A DNA stretch of 25,515 nucleotides, from NCBI GenBank assembly GCA_964533785.1, contig CAZHNG010000056.1, forward strand, positions 1 through 25,515, in the 5' to 3' direction. Of the stretch, positions 8,630-17,124 are shown one piece after another. The stretch comes from JANQRV01 sp964533785 (GTDB taxonomy: Bacteria > Bacteroidota > Bacteroidia > Chitinophagales > Saprospiraceae). The notes under the pieces were generated by a model, which saw only the letters and a list, made by a program, of their open reading frames with translations, did no database searches and had not been told where the DNA came from. How positions within the stretch are numbered: the first letter of the stretch is position 1; each line of letters opens with the position of its first letter. Position numbers and translations under genes: made by a program.

Positions 8630-8651
8630 GTGGAGTTTAGCTTCTCTCCAC
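8630..8651 (+). terminator. Weak hairpin after T9SS protein gene
   Basis: GTGGAG at 8630-8635 pairs with CTCCAC at 8646-8651 around a 10-base loop, starting 9 bases after the stop codon. No T-run follows, so termination activity is doubtful. Confidence 0.25.
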
Positions 8652-8705
8652 GATCACTTTCAACAAAAAAATAAAATCCGTACTGTATATTTAGAATTAG
8701 AGGGT

Positions 8706-8713
8706 TATATTTG
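8706..8713 (+). promoter_or_regulatory. Candidate -7 box (TATATTTG) for glutathione peroxidase gene
   Basis: TATATTTG fits TAnnTTTG and lies 22 bases upstream of the ATG at 8735. No TTG occurs at -33 spacing; a CTG is the closest. An AAAGG ribosome-binding sequence sits just before the start. Confidence 0.45.
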
Positions 8714-8734
8714 TATATAATCGAATAGAAAGGT

Positions 8735-9217
8735 ATGAAGACTAATTCGATTCATCAATTTAGTGTAGAAGGGATTACAGGTAATGATATAAATTTTGCG
8801 GATTTTGCCGGAAAGAAGGTTATAGTGGTCAATGTGGCGTCTCATTGTGGGTTTACTCCCCAATACAAGCAGTTGGAAGAACTTTATTTAACGTATAAAG
8901 ATCATTTGGTAATAATTGGTTTTCCCTGCAATGATTTCGGCGGCCAGGAACCGGGCAGTAATTCAGCGATCCAACAGTTTTGCAGATTGAACTACGCCGT
9001 AACTTTTCCGCTAGCAGCGAAAATTTCAATAAAGGGTGCTTTAATTCATCCTATCTATAATTGGCTCACGAAAAAGCCGCTCAATAAAGTTGCGGATACC
9101 GAAGTAAAATGGAATTTCCATAAATTTTTACTCGATGAAAATGGTCAACTAATAAAATCATTACCATCCTCTTGCTCACCATTTGATGATGAAATCCTGA
9201 ATTGGTTGTCTACCTGA
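8735..9217 (+). CDS. Glutathione peroxidase family (Cys type, probably thioredoxin-dependent)
   Basis: This enzyme reduces hydrogen or organic peroxides. The catalytic tetrad is visible: peroxidatic Cys38 (in NVASHCGFT), Gln71 (in GGQEPG), Trp126 and Asn127 (in KWNF). Cysteine replaces the selenocysteine of animal enzymes. Cys65 lies in the conserved FPCN motif. Cys83 falls where non-animal family members carry the resolving cysteine, so thioredoxin is the more likely reductant (inferred). At 160 aa it is full length with no signal peptide, so it should be cytoplasmic. It lies 26 bases before holB on the same strand and may share its transcript. Confidence 0.92.
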   Translation: MKTNSIHQFSVEGITGNDINFADFAGKKVIVVNVASHCGFTPQYKQLEELYLTYKDHLVIIGFPCNDFGGQEPGSNSAIQQFCRLNYAVTFPLAAKISIKGALIHPIYNWLTKKPLNKVADTEVKWNFHKFLLDENGQLIKSLPSSCSPFDDEILNWLST

Positions 9218-9243
9218 TTTAAAGCATTAAAGGTAGAAAAACA

Positions 9244-10356
9244 ATGTTACTGGAATCGGTAATTGGCCAGAATAAGATCAAACAACATTTGAGGAATGTA
9301 ATGGGGTCTCAGCGGATTCCTCATGCTTTTTTATTTCTCGGGCCGGCAGGTTGTGGGAAACTTGCCTTGGCTATTGCTTTCGGCCAGTATTTGCTTTGTG
9401 AGCGTCCAACAAAAACAGATGCTTGCGGGAAATGCTCCAGTTGTCAAAAAGCAGCCAAACTAATTCATCCTGATCTTCATTTTTCCTTTCCTACGATCGG
9501 TCGTAATGTTATCAGCGATCGATTTGCAGCTCAGTGGCGTGAGACCATTTTAGAGAACCCTTACATCTCTGTTACCGACTGGCTTGAAGTGATCGGCGGC
9601 GAAGGTAAGGCAACTTTACAAGGCAATATCAATAAGGATGAATGCTTGAACATCATTAAAAAACTAGGGCTCAAATCATTTGAAAATGATCGTAAAGTGA
9701 TGATCATCTGGATGCCTGAATTTCTTCAAAAAGAAGGAAATCGGCTGTTAAAAATAATTGAAGAGCCACCTGACAATACTTTTTTTATCCTGGTAGCAGA
9801 ACAACAGGAGTCCATTCTAAATACTATTTTATCAAGGTGCCAGTTATTAAAGATTCCACTACTCACGGATGAGGAAATTGTGCAGGGGTTAGAACAGCTA
9901 AATGTTCCAGGGGAAAGAGCCGCTGCAGTGGCTCCACTTACTAATGGCAACTTTGCTACAGCCAGAAAGATGGCCGCTAAGCAACAGGATAATATTACCA
10001 AAGAGTTTGTGGTATGGTTGCGTAAATGCTATATCGGGAACGGCGTCGACCTGGTGCAATGGGTTGATAATATTTCCCAAATTACTAAACAAAATCAAAA
10101 ATACTTATTACAGTACGGCATGCATTTCATTCGGGAATTCATGGTTATGAAATTTTCAAATGCTATTCGGGTAAGGCTTGACGAAGAGGAAAAAGAAGCT
10201 GCGTTCAAACTGCAAAATATTATTGGCACTGATCAAGCAGAAGAACTGGTAAAGTTGCTGGTTGATTGTTATTATTCATTGGAAAGGAATGGAAATTCGA
10301 AAATATTATTTCTCGATACTTCCATTCAATTTAACCGGATAATGAGAAATGCATGA
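9244..10356 (+). CDS. holB: DNA polymerase III subunit delta' (clamp loader)
   Basis: This is the delta-prime subunit of the DnaX clamp-loader complex, which opens and loads the sliding clamp. The N-terminal AAA+ domain has a P-loop-like GPAGCGK at 33-39. The zinc module has Cys52, Cys61, Cys64 and Cys67, with the C-x8-C-x2-C-x2-C spacing seen in E. coli delta'. SRC at the end of the AAA+ core ("ILSRCQLLKIP") is the conserved arginine-finger-type motif. The C-terminal collar domain is the variable helical part. At 370 aa it is full length. It is followed 32 bases later by ricT, a neighbour it also has in Bacillus. Confidence 0.92.
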   Translation: MLLESVIGQNKIKQHLRNVMGSQRIPHAFLFLGPAGCGKLALAIAFGQYLLCERPTKTDACGKCSSCQKAAKLIHPDLHFSFPTIGRNVISDRFAAQWRETILENPYISVTDWLEVIGGEGKATLQGNINKDECLNIIKKLGLKSFENDRKVMIIWMPEFLQKEGNRLLKIIEEPPDNTFFILVAEQQESILNTILSRCQLLKIPLLTDEEIVQGLEQLNVPGERAAAVAPLTNGNFATARKMAAKQQDNITKEFVVWLRKCYIGNGVDLVQWVDNISQITKQNQKYLLQYGMHFIREFMVMKFSNAIRVRLDEEEKEAAFKLQNIIGTDQAEELVKLLVDCYYSLERNGNSKILFLDTSIQFNRIMRNA

Positions 10357-10388
10357 CCGTCATACTATTATAAATAAATTTGTTAATT

Positions 10389-11654
10389 ATGGGATGTAAA
10401 GGATGTTCAGTAGGGAATAGCAACGGAACCCCTAAAGGATGCCAAAGTAAAGGCAATTGTATGACTGGAGGATGCAACCGGTTGAACGCTTATGACTGGT
10501 TGGCAAAGATGGATATTAGCGACCCTGAGGGCTATGATTTCATAGAGGTTAGTTTTAAGAACGGAGCCCGGAAAGGCTTTTACAAGAACAATCCTCAGAA
10601 TCCGTCGATCACTGGGGATCTGGTTGTGGTTGAGAGCAGCAATGGCTATGATGTCGGACAGGTATCTCTTTCGGGAGAGTTGGTTCGTCTTCAAATGAAA
10701 AAGAAAAAAGTTTCAGAAGATAAAGTGCTCCATAGTATTATCCGCCAGGCTAATGAGCGGGATGAAGAAAAATTGCACGAAGCAAGGAGTCTGGAACAGA
10801 AAACCATGGTACGCGCACGTGCTATTGCCAGGACGCTGGGGCTGGAAATGAAAATTGGCGATGTAGAATACCAGGGTGATAAAAGAAAAGCTACCTTTTA
10901 TTACACGGCAGACGGACGTGTTGATTTTCGCGAGCTTATCCGCCATTATGCACGTGAATTCAAGGTGAAAATTGAAATGAGGCAAATAGGATCCCGGCAG
11001 GAGTCTGCAAGAATTGGCGGAATAGGGTCTTGCGGGCGTGAATTGTGCTGTTCTACCTGGTTAACTGACTTTAAATCTGTTTCAACAACTGCTGCCCGGT
11101 ACCAAAACCTTGCGATAAACCAGGCAAAACTCTCCGGACAATGCGGGCGGCTGAAGTGTTGCCTCAATTATGAATTAGATACTTACCTCGATGCTCTGGA
11201 AAGTTTCCCGGAAAACGCTGAAAAAATAGCGACTGAACAGGGGGAAGCCAAGTTGGTCAAGACGGACATTTTTAAGCAATTGATGTACTACAGCCTTTCT
11301 GATGATATGGGAAGAAATAAAGTATACGCCCTACATATCGAAAAGGTCAAGATGATCAAAGAGATGATTGACAATGGAGAAAAACCCAAGAACTTGGAGG
11401 GCCATAATGTGTTATTGGAAATAGATGAGGAAATAATTGATTTTGATGATGATGTCACTGGTGTCATTGAATTACCTACCACCAAAAAGAAAAAGAAGAA
11501 ACGTAAATCGCGCGGGAAAAAGCGATCCAATAACCCTAATCAAAAAAGTGAAAGCAAGTCCTCGGACAACAGGAGAGGACGTTCAAAGGGCAAGAAGGAT
11601 AATCCTGGCAACAAAAGACGGAAAAATAGAAATAAAAAACCTGACGATAAATAA
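10389..11654 (+). CDS. ricT: PSP1 domain protein, RicT-like iron-sulfur regulatory subunit
   Basis: In Bacillus, RicT (YaaT) joins RicA and RicF in an Fe-S complex that affects RNA processing. Its role in Bacteroidota is less clear. The PSP1 core spans about residues 45-265. It carries the paired motifs CGRELCC (215-221) and CGRLKCC (252-258), the cysteines that bind Fe-S in Bacillus. Two extras are seen here. An N-terminal cysteine cluster has C3, C6, C18, C24 and C29. A Lys/Arg/Asn-rich tail of about 55 residues (366-421) would suit nucleic acid binding. ATG at 10389 (421 aa, MGCKGCSVGN) is preferred over the TTG three codons upstream. It follows holB and precedes lpdA by 9 bases, so cotranscription is likely. 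Confidence 0.88.
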   Translation: MGCKGCSVGNSNGTPKGCQSKGNCMTGGCNRLNAYDWLAKMDISDPEGYDFIEVSFKNGARKGFYKNNPQNPSITGDLVVVESSNGYDVGQVSLSGELVRLQMKKKKVSEDKVLHSIIRQANERDEEKLHEARSLEQKTMVRARAIARTLGLEMKIGDVEYQGDKRKATFYYTADGRVDFRELIRHYAREFKVKIEMRQIGSRQESARIGGIGSCGRELCCSTWLTDFKSVSTTAARYQNLAINQAKLSGQCGRLKCCLNYELDTYLDALESFPENAEKIATEQGEAKLVKTDIFKQLMYYSLSDDMGRNKVYALHIEKVKMIKEMIDNGEKPKNLEGHNVLLEIDEEIIDFDDDVTGVIELPTTKKKKKKRKSRGKKRSNNPNQKSESKSSDNRRGRSKGKKDNPGNKRRKNRNKKPDDK

Positions 11655-11663
11655 TTCAAATAT

Positions 11664-13067
11664 ATGAAATACGACGTTACGGTCATTGGCTCCGGCCCCG
11701 GAGGTTATGTCGCGGCCATTCGCTGCGCTCAATTAGGCTTAAAGACCGCAATTATTGAAAAAGACAAAACGCTGGGAGGTACTTGTCTGAACGTTGGATG
11801 TATTCCTTCAAAAGCCTTGCTAGATTCCTCTGAACATTATCACAATGCAAAGGAGAAATTTGAACTTCACGGTATTGATATCAGTAATTTGAAAGTGAAC
11901 ATGCCGCAAATGATCAAGCGCAAAGCACAGGTAGTGAAGGAAAATGTTGATGGTATTGATTATTTGATGCGAAAAAACAAGATCGATGTTCACAAAGGAC
12001 TGGGATCTTTCATCGACAAGAACCGCATTAAAGTCACCAAAGAGGATGGCGAAACCGAGGAGGTTGAAACCGATAAAGTCATAATCGCCACGGGTTCTGT
12101 TCCTAGTGTTCCTCCTGCATTTAATTATGATGGAAAAAAAGTTATTACTTCAACGGAAGCACTAGAAATCACGGAAGTGCCTAAGCGCATGGTGATTATT
12201 GGTGGAGGCGTAATTGGGATGGAATTAGGCTCTGTTTATGCAAGATTGGGCACTGAGATAGAAGTAGTGGAGTATTTAGACCGCATCATTCCGGGAATGG
12301 ATAAGGACTGCAGTAAAGAATTAATGCGTTCGCTAAAAAAACTGGGCATGAAGTTTCACCTCAAACACATGGTGACTGAAGTGAAATCCGAAGACAAATC
12401 TGTGACCGTCACTGTTCAAAAAAGGGATAGCGAAGATACTTTCGAATTGGGAGCGGATTATTGCCTGGTAGCTATTGGCCGTAAACCCTATACGGAGGGA
12501 CTCGGCCTGGAAAATATTGGTTTGCAAACCGATGATAAAGGCAGAATAGAAGTAGACCAACATCTGCAAACTGCGGTTCCGGGGGTTTTTGCCATTGGGG
12601 ACGTTATTAAAGGAGCGATGTTGGCCCATAAAGCGGAGGAAGAAGGTATCTTTGTCGCGGAAACCATTACCGGTCAGCATCCTCATATCGATTATAATTT
12701 AATTCCCGGCGTAGTATATACCTGGCCGGAAGTTGCGGGAGTAGGACAAACTGAAGAACAATTAAAAGAAAAAGGTATACCCTACAAATCGGGCAAGTTT
12801 CCTTACAAAGCTTTAGGCCGGGCTCGTGCCAGCACAGACACGGAGGGTATGGTCAAAGTACTGGCGCATGCAGAAACAGATGAAATACTGGGGGTACATA
12901 TGGTAGGTGCAAGAACCGCGGATATGATCATTGAGGCAGTTACGCTGATGGAGTTCCGTGCTTCGGCAGAAGATGCCGCCCGTATGAGTCACGCTCACCC
13001 CACCTACACGGAAGCATTCAAAGAAGCAGCACTGGCTGCTACGGATAATAGACCTATCCATCTTTGA
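11664..13067 (+). CDS. lpdA: Dihydrolipoyl dehydrogenase (E3)
   Basis: This flavoprotein reoxidises dihydrolipoamide in the 2-oxo acid dehydrogenase complexes and the glycine cleavage system. Seen in the sequence: the FAD site GSGPGG near the N-terminus, the redox disulphide C41/C46 in GGTCLNVGC, an NAD site GGGVIG mid-protein, AIGD before the interface domain, and the catalytic His445/Glu450 in HPTYTE at the C-terminus. At 467 aa it is the usual length. No E1 or E2 gene is adjacent, so it may be a shared E3. It is the last gene of the + strand run and converges on the Bat operon. Confidence 0.95.
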   Translation: MKYDVTVIGSGPGGYVAAIRCAQLGLKTAIIEKDKTLGGTCLNVGCIPSKALLDSSEHYHNAKEKFELHGIDISNLKVNMPQMIKRKAQVVKENVDGIDYLMRKNKIDVHKGLGSFIDKNRIKVTKEDGETEEVETDKVIIATGSVPSVPPAFNYDGKKVITSTEALEITEVPKRMVIIGGGVIGMELGSVYARLGTEIEVVEYLDRIIPGMDKDCSKELMRSLKKLGMKFHLKHMVTEVKSEDKSVTVTVQKRDSEDTFELGADYCLVAIGRKPYTEGLGLENIGLQTDDKGRIEVDQHLQTAVPGVFAIGDVIKGAMLAHKAEEEGIFVAETITGQHPHIDYNLIPGVVYTWPEVAGVGQTEEQLKEKGIPYKSGKFPYKALGRARASTDTEGMVKVLAHAETDEILGVHMVGARTADMIIEAVTLMEFRASAEDAARMSHAHPTYTEAFKEAALAATDNRPIHL

Positions 13068-13090
13068 TTTACATGGGTTTAGCCCTAATT

Positions 13091-13115
13091 TTAGAACGGT
13101 TTTTATTCGTTCTGA
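13091..13115. terminator. Hairpin between convergent lpdA and batC
   Basis: AGAACG at 13093-13098 pairs perfectly with CGTTCT at 13108-13113 around a 9-base AT-rich loop. On the + strand two more pairs extend the stem outward: 13092-13114 (U-G) and 13091-13115. There is no clear T-run on either side. It is one of two tandem hairpins in this gap. Confidence 0.4.
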
Positions 13116-13142
13116 TTATCAATGCTTTAAATGTATATTTCT

Positions 13143-13187
13143 GTTGCGAGTTGCGGGTTTAATAACACATAATTCGTGATTCGCAAC
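13143..13187 (+). terminator. Second hairpin, likely terminator of lpdA
   Basis: The arms 13143-13159 and 13171-13187 pair over 17 positions around an 11-base loop. The outer seven pairs (GTTGCGA with TCGCAAC) are perfect. Several inner pairs are G-U and exist only in RNA read from the + strand. A T-rich ATTTTGTT follows. This favours a role for the + strand gene lpdA rather than batC. Confidence 0.5.
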
Positions 13188-13203
13188 ATTTTGTTAATTA
13201 ACT

Positions 13204-13929
13204 TCACCAATCCTTCTTAGACTTGGATTTTTTAGCTCCTGCTTTCCGCAGTTTCTCCTGCACTTTTCGTTCTTCTTCGGCCATAATTTCCAGCAATTTT
13301 CTGGCTTCTTCTTTACTCAGGTCCTTTTGATCCTGGGGTTGAGGTTGGGCATCATTTTCATCTTCCCCTTGTGAAGATTGTTGTTGTTGGTTTTGCTGTT
13401 GTTGCTGTTGGTCCTGGTTTTGTTGTTGTTGGTCTTGCTGTTGCTGCTGCTGATCTTGTTGATCTTGGTTTTGTTGCTGCTGTTGCTGTTGTTGTTGCTG
13501 CTGTTTTAGTAGTTGGCGGTAAGCCAGTGATAAGTTATGCTTAGTTTCCAAATCTTTCGGATGATTCCGCAAAGCATTTTTGTAGGCTTCTACGCTTTCT
13601 TTTAGTTGATTATTGTTGTAGAGTGCATTGCCTAGATTATGATAGGCATTGGCTCTGGCTATTTTTGTATCTGCCTTGGCAGCGGCTTCTTCATAGCGTT
13701 TGACGGCCTCTTCGTATCGGCTTTGCTGATAGATCGTATTACCTAAATTATAATTGCCTTTGGCCGTGTTTTCTTTTTGTAGAGCTTTTCGGTAAGCTTC
13801 TTCAGCTTCCATAAAACTCTGTTCATTATAAGATTTATCTCCTTGCCTCAGTAATCTATGAGCAGTTTGCGAAATGCTATACTGCCCGATCAATAAAAAA
13901 AGAATCATAAAAAAAATTCTGGTACCCAT
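13204..13929 (-). CDS. batC: TPR protein BatC with glutamine-rich tail
   Basis: This is the BatC-type TPR protein of the aerotolerance operon. A signal peptide covers residues ~1-21. About three TPR units cover 25-140 (for example YNLGNTIYQQ and YHNLGNALYN). A tract at 143-184 has 35 Gln out of 42, the rest only Asn or Asp. An acidic Gln/Pro stretch follows, then a charged helix and a Lys-rich end. TPRs should hold partner proteins in the periplasm. The long Gln tract is probably disordered or a coiled linker, and its mixed CAA/CAG codons make it prone to length change. It is the last gene of the operon. BatD and BatE, which often follow, are not present here. Confidence 0.85.
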   Translation of the reverse strand: MGTRIFFMILFLLIGQYSISQTAHRLLRQGDKSYNEQSFMEAEEAYRKALQKENTAKGNYNLGNTIYQQSRYEEAVKRYEEAAAKADTKIARANAYHNLGNALYNNNQLKESVEAYKNALRNHPKDLETKHNLSLAYRQLLKQQQQQQQQQQQNQDQQDQQQQQQDQQQQNQDQQQQQQNQQQQSSQGEDENDAQPQPQDQKDLSKEEARKLLEIMAEEERKVQEKLRKAGAKKSKSKKDW

Positions 13930-13991
13930 AATTCTTCGTTATAATCTTATGAAAAACAAAAAATTTCAGTGTTCTTCTTGGTAAAATTAAA

Positions 13992-15023
13992 CTAAGATCC
14001 GAACAACTCCTTAGCCAATGATTTTTTACGTTCCCGGTAAGGGATAAAAAATTCCAGGATCAAAAAAAGTAAGCCCAAACCGATGAAATACTGAAAATAG
14101 CTTTCAAAATCAGTAAAAACCCGTTGTTCGTATTCTTGCTTTTCAATTTTGTCGATCTGTTCGCGTAAAACTTCGGTAACGGGCTCAATACCTGCAAGTA
14201 AGTTGAAGTATTGCCCACCACCGGTTTGGGCCAGCTCTTCCAGCATCGCTTCGTTGAGCCTGGATCGAACTGGGTTGCCGGTGTCATCGCGTTTATAGTC
14301 CAATTGTCCGCCGATGTAGGTTGGAATAAAACTACCTTCAGGAGTCCCCACACCAATCGTCATGACCAGCAGGCCATTATCTCTGGCTTTCTTTACCTGT
14401 TCCAGGGCCTCGTCATCATGATTTTCGCCGTCGGAAATGATGATCAAGGCTTTGTGTTGTTTGTTATTGCTTTCAAACGAATTTTCTGCTACCTCAATTA
14501 CATCTCCAATGGCAGTGCCTTGATTTGGTGCCATATTGGGATTTGCGGTGCGCATGGTAGAAATAACAAAAGCATAATCAGTAGTGATAGGGATCTGCAG
14601 GAAAGCATTTCCAGCAAAAATAATGAAGCCTACACGATCACCTGAAAGAGACCTTACCAAATCCTGCGCAAATCGTTTGGCACGCTCCAGGCGACTGGGA
14701 GAAACATCTTCGGCCATCATGCTTTGTGAAATATCCAATGCAACGATCACATCAACACCTTTGCGCTGCGCTTCTTGCTTTTTGGTCGCCCATTGTGGAT
14801 TCGCCCATCCGATTATTAAAAAAGAAAGAGCAACAATGAGCACAATGAACTTGAGGATGTGCAGGAAATTTGAAGCCTGCGGCATCAGGCGTTTGACCAA
14901 TTCCATTGTGCCAAAGCGTTGAAGGGCCCGCTTCCTGGCTGTCCAGGCAAGAAAAAAGAATAAGGCCAAAATCGGAATGATCAGCCAGGCGTATAGGTAT
15001 TCTTGGTTTTCAAATCGGAACAT
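13992..15023 (-). CDS. batB: vWA domain membrane protein BatB
   Basis: This is a membrane-anchored von Willebrand factor A protein. Two hydrophobic segments (~10-28 and 54-73) precede the vWA domain (about 90-280), and one more follows (~312-328). The metal-ion site is intact: DISQS at 97-101, Thr170 and Asp198. This topology is standard for the Bat pair. The protein probably assembles with BatA and with MoxR acting from the cytoplasm. B. fragilis bat mutants are less tolerant of oxygen, but the mechanism is not settled. It lies 62 bases upstream of batC and 122 bases downstream of batA. The start is the ATG at MFRFENQEYL. Confidence 0.9.
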   Translation of the reverse strand: MFRFENQEYLYAWLIIPILALFFFLAWTARKRALQRFGTMELVKRLMPQASNFLHILKFIVLIVALSFLIIGWANPQWATKKQEAQRKGVDVIVALDISQSMMAEDVSPSRLERAKRFAQDLVRSLSGDRVGFIIFAGNAFLQIPITTDYAFVISTMRTANPNMAPNQGTAIGDVIEVAENSFESNNKQHKALIIISDGENHDDEALEQVKKARDNGLLVMTIGVGTPEGSFIPTYIGGQLDYKRDDTGNPVRSRLNEAMLEELAQTGGGQYFNLLAGIEPVTEVLREQIDKIEKQEYEQRVFTDFESYFQYFIGLGLLFLILEFFIPYRERKKSLAKELFGS

Positions 15024-15145
15024 GCCTGTTTGTTTTTATAAGTGAGGTACCAAAATTCAGACTGGTGTGAATATAGTGTAAGTAAAATGTGTGTTCGCTG
15101 CAACCAATTTTCATTGAAGTAAATTAAATAACTAATGTCTCTAAT

Positions 15146-16156
15146 CTAGGGGATCGCTCTTAAAACAGTATACCTCAATAATAATTCAAACACCAGGAAT
15201 AACATGCCCCAAAATGCGAAAGGATGAAACTTTTCTGTGTATCTACGAAAACGGGTTACTTCAATTTCTGTTTTTTCCAATTGATCAATTTCCCGGTAGA
15301 TCTCGGCGAGGCTTTCTACGGAGGTAGCTCTGAAATACCTGCCTCCGGTCATGTCAGCAATAGTGTTGAGAAGTTGTTCGTCAATTTCTACCCTGGCCAA
15401 ACCGAAGATATATCGTCCGTCGCTTCTTCTACTGACAGGTGTAAGCGCTTCACCGGTAGAACCTACCCCGATTGTATAAACCTTAATGCCGAATTCCTGG
15501 GCAATTTCAGCAGCTGTGATCGGTTTTATATATCCGGCGTTGTTGACGCCATCGGTCAATAATATGATTACTTTGCTTTTAGCTTCACTGTCAATTAACC
15601 GGTTAACTCCGGCCGCTAACCCCATGCCTATTGCTGTACCGTCTTCCAGAATACCACATTCTAAATTGGCGAGAAACTCCCGGATAACGGCATGGTCAGT
15701 AGTTAAAGGACATTGCGTGAAAGCTTCTCCGGCAAATACCGCTATACCGATCCTGTCAAAAGGGCGATTATTGACAAACTCCGTTGCTTTTTCCTTGCTA
15801 GCCTCCAATCGGTCCGGTTTAAAATCCTGGGCCAGCATACTGCTCGAAAGGTCCATTACCAAAGCAATGTCAATGCCCTCTGCTTTCACTTCCTCTTCCT
15901 TCAAAATTTCCTGCGGACGCGCAAGCGCGATGATCAGTAAAGCAATGGATAATAATCTGAATAACGGGAGTAAACCTCGTAATCTCGCTCTTAGGGTACC
16001 TACCTGCCAGATATTCGCGTTCAGGTTTGGTACGATTAGGGTGGCATAGCGTTTCCGAAAATTATAGAAATACCACGCTGCTAATACCGGCACGATCAGT
16101 AGGAGCCAAAGTAAAAGTGGATTCACAAATTGTATGTCGCGAAAAAATGCTAGCAT
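15146..16156 (-). CDS. batA: vWA domain membrane protein BatA
   Basis: This is a second vWA protein, paralogous to batB. It has N-terminal hydrophobic segments at ~12-30 and 62-79, a vWA domain at about 95-285 and a C-terminal segment. The metal site is DLSSS at 102-106, with Thr174 and Asp202. ATG at 16156 (336 aa, MLAFFRDIQF) is preferred over a TTG two codons upstream. That TTG would overlap the preceding stop codon, whereas the ATG starts 2 bases after it. Such close packing indicates translational coupling with the upstream DUF4381-like gene. Confidence 0.9.
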   Translation of the reverse strand: MLAFFRDIQFVNPLLLWLLLIVPVLAAWYFYNFRKRYATLIVPNLNANIWQVGTLRARLRGLLPLFRLLSIALLIIALARPQEILKEEEVKAEGIDIALVMDLSSSMLAQDFKPDRLEASKEKATEFVNNRPFDRIGIAVFAGEAFTQCPLTTDHAVIREFLANLECGILEDGTAIGMGLAAGVNRLIDSEAKSKVIILLTDGVNNAGYIKPITAAEIAQEFGIKVYTIGVGSTGEALTPVSRRSDGRYIFGLARVEIDEQLLNTIADMTGGRYFRATSVESLAEIYREIDQLEKTEIEVTRFRRYTEKFHPFAFWGMLFLVFELLLRYTVLRAIP

Positions 16157-16158
16157 GG

Positions 16159-17094
16159 TCAAGATTGTTCAACGGCTTCGGAATCAGGATCTTTCTTGGT
16201 TTCAAAAACAAAATTTTCTGCTTCGATCAGAATTTGGTCGTGGAAATCAGCCGGCGGTTTTGCTTTGGCAAATTTTACCAGGTCTGCAATTTGGAACATA
16301 TCGCGCAGTTTGTCGTGCCAATTTGTTGCAAGATCCAACTTTTTTACCATTTGTAAAGTCTCTTCAGTTGTAGATTCCAATGCCGGTATTTCAAATCGGT
16401 TTTCCAGGTACTCCCGTACAATATGCGTTAATTCACTTTGGAATTGCTTGATCTTACCCTGTTGCCACAATTTTTTTGATTGTAGTGCTTTTAATTTTTC
16501 CAAAGCAACTTGGTGTGCCGGTACGATAACGCTTGGGGGTGGTTTGACTTCTTTTTTTCTACTGCTTAAATAGTAATAGATCACCATGACCAATGCAATA
16601 ATTCCTACTCCGATCAACAAATAGGGAAGAATATCTTGGAATTTTAGTGGTTCTTCAATGATGGTTTTGATGGGCGCAAGACTAACCGTATCACTGGCGA
16701 TGGGAATAATGCTTACATTGAACGCCAGGTCGTTTGTCCGAATAGTCTTGGGCCGTCCGTTTTCCAGAATGCTGACGGGAACCGATGGTATTTTATGGTA
16801 GCCTGAGTCAAAGGATGTTAGTGTAAGCCGTTGCATCAAAAGCACATTACCCCGATCACTAATGGTATCTAAACCACTTTGCTCGATTAACTCAATCTCT
16901 TCGGCCTGTTCTATCGCAGCGTAATCAATCGACTGCAGCTCCGAGTTTTTACTTAACTCCAGGATTAGTTCATATTGAAATTGATCGCCGATCAGGATAT
17001 CTGTCGTATCCAATTGCACAGATACCCTGGTCTGGGCGAACAGGCCGCTCAAGCCAAATACAAAGCATGTAATAAATGCAAGATATCTTTTCAT
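16159..17094 (-). CDS. Exported single-pass protein of the Bat operon, BatD/DUF4381-like
   Basis: A signal peptide at residues 1-20 (MKRYLAFITC... ending FGLSGLFA) is followed by a beta-rich periplasmic domain of ~140 residues. One membrane span lies near 168-190. A cytoplasmic helical domain has the pattern ALEKLKALQ...REYLENRF...ESTTEE, which resembles DUF4381-type partners of vWA proteins. The N-terminal part looks like a short BatD domain. ATG at 17094 (311 aa) is preferred over a TTG six codons upstream, because it puts the signal peptide at the start. It sits between DUF58 and batA, the usual position of the unnamed third gene in Bacteroidota moxR/bat operons. Its exact function is unknown. 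Confidence 0.75.
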   Translation of the reverse strand: MKRYLAFITCFVFGLSGLFAQTRVSVQLDTTDILIGDQFQYELILELSKNSELQSIDYAAIEQAEEIELIEQSGLDTISDRGNVLLMQRLTLTSFDSGYHKIPSVPVSILENGRPKTIRTNDLAFNVSIIPIASDTVSLAPIKTIIEEPLKFQDILPYLLIGVGIIALVMVIYYYLSSRKKEVKPPPSVIVPAHQVALEKLKALQSKKLWQQGKIKQFQSELTHIVREYLENRFEIPALESTTEETLQMVKKLDLATNWHDKLRDMFQIADLVKFAKAKPPADFHDQILIEAENFVFETKKDPDSEAVEQS

Positions 17095-17124
17095 CGATCG
17101 TTTAAAATTCAATTTGCTGACTAC

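Noticed and set aside
8846..8848. Possible selenocysteine site in the glutathione peroxidase
   Set aside because: The catalytic codon is TGT (Cys), not TGA, so no recoding is needed. Cys-type enzymes are normal in bacteria.
10375..10382. TAAATTTG, a match to the -7 promoter box, just before ricT
   Set aside because: Transcription would begin at or after the ATG at 10389, and no -33 TTG was identified. Such matches arise easily in AT-rich gaps; read-through from holB is simpler.
13378..13503. Repetitive TTG/CTG triplets that could be read as a CRISPR-like or non-coding satellite repeat
   Set aside because: The triplets stay in the batC reading frame and encode Gln with Asn/Asp. There is no repeat-spacer structure.
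15486..16049. A long open frame (187 codons) on the + strand opposite batA
   Set aside because: It is the antisense shadow of a clear vWA gene; its composition is unlike a folded protein and it lacks a start signal.
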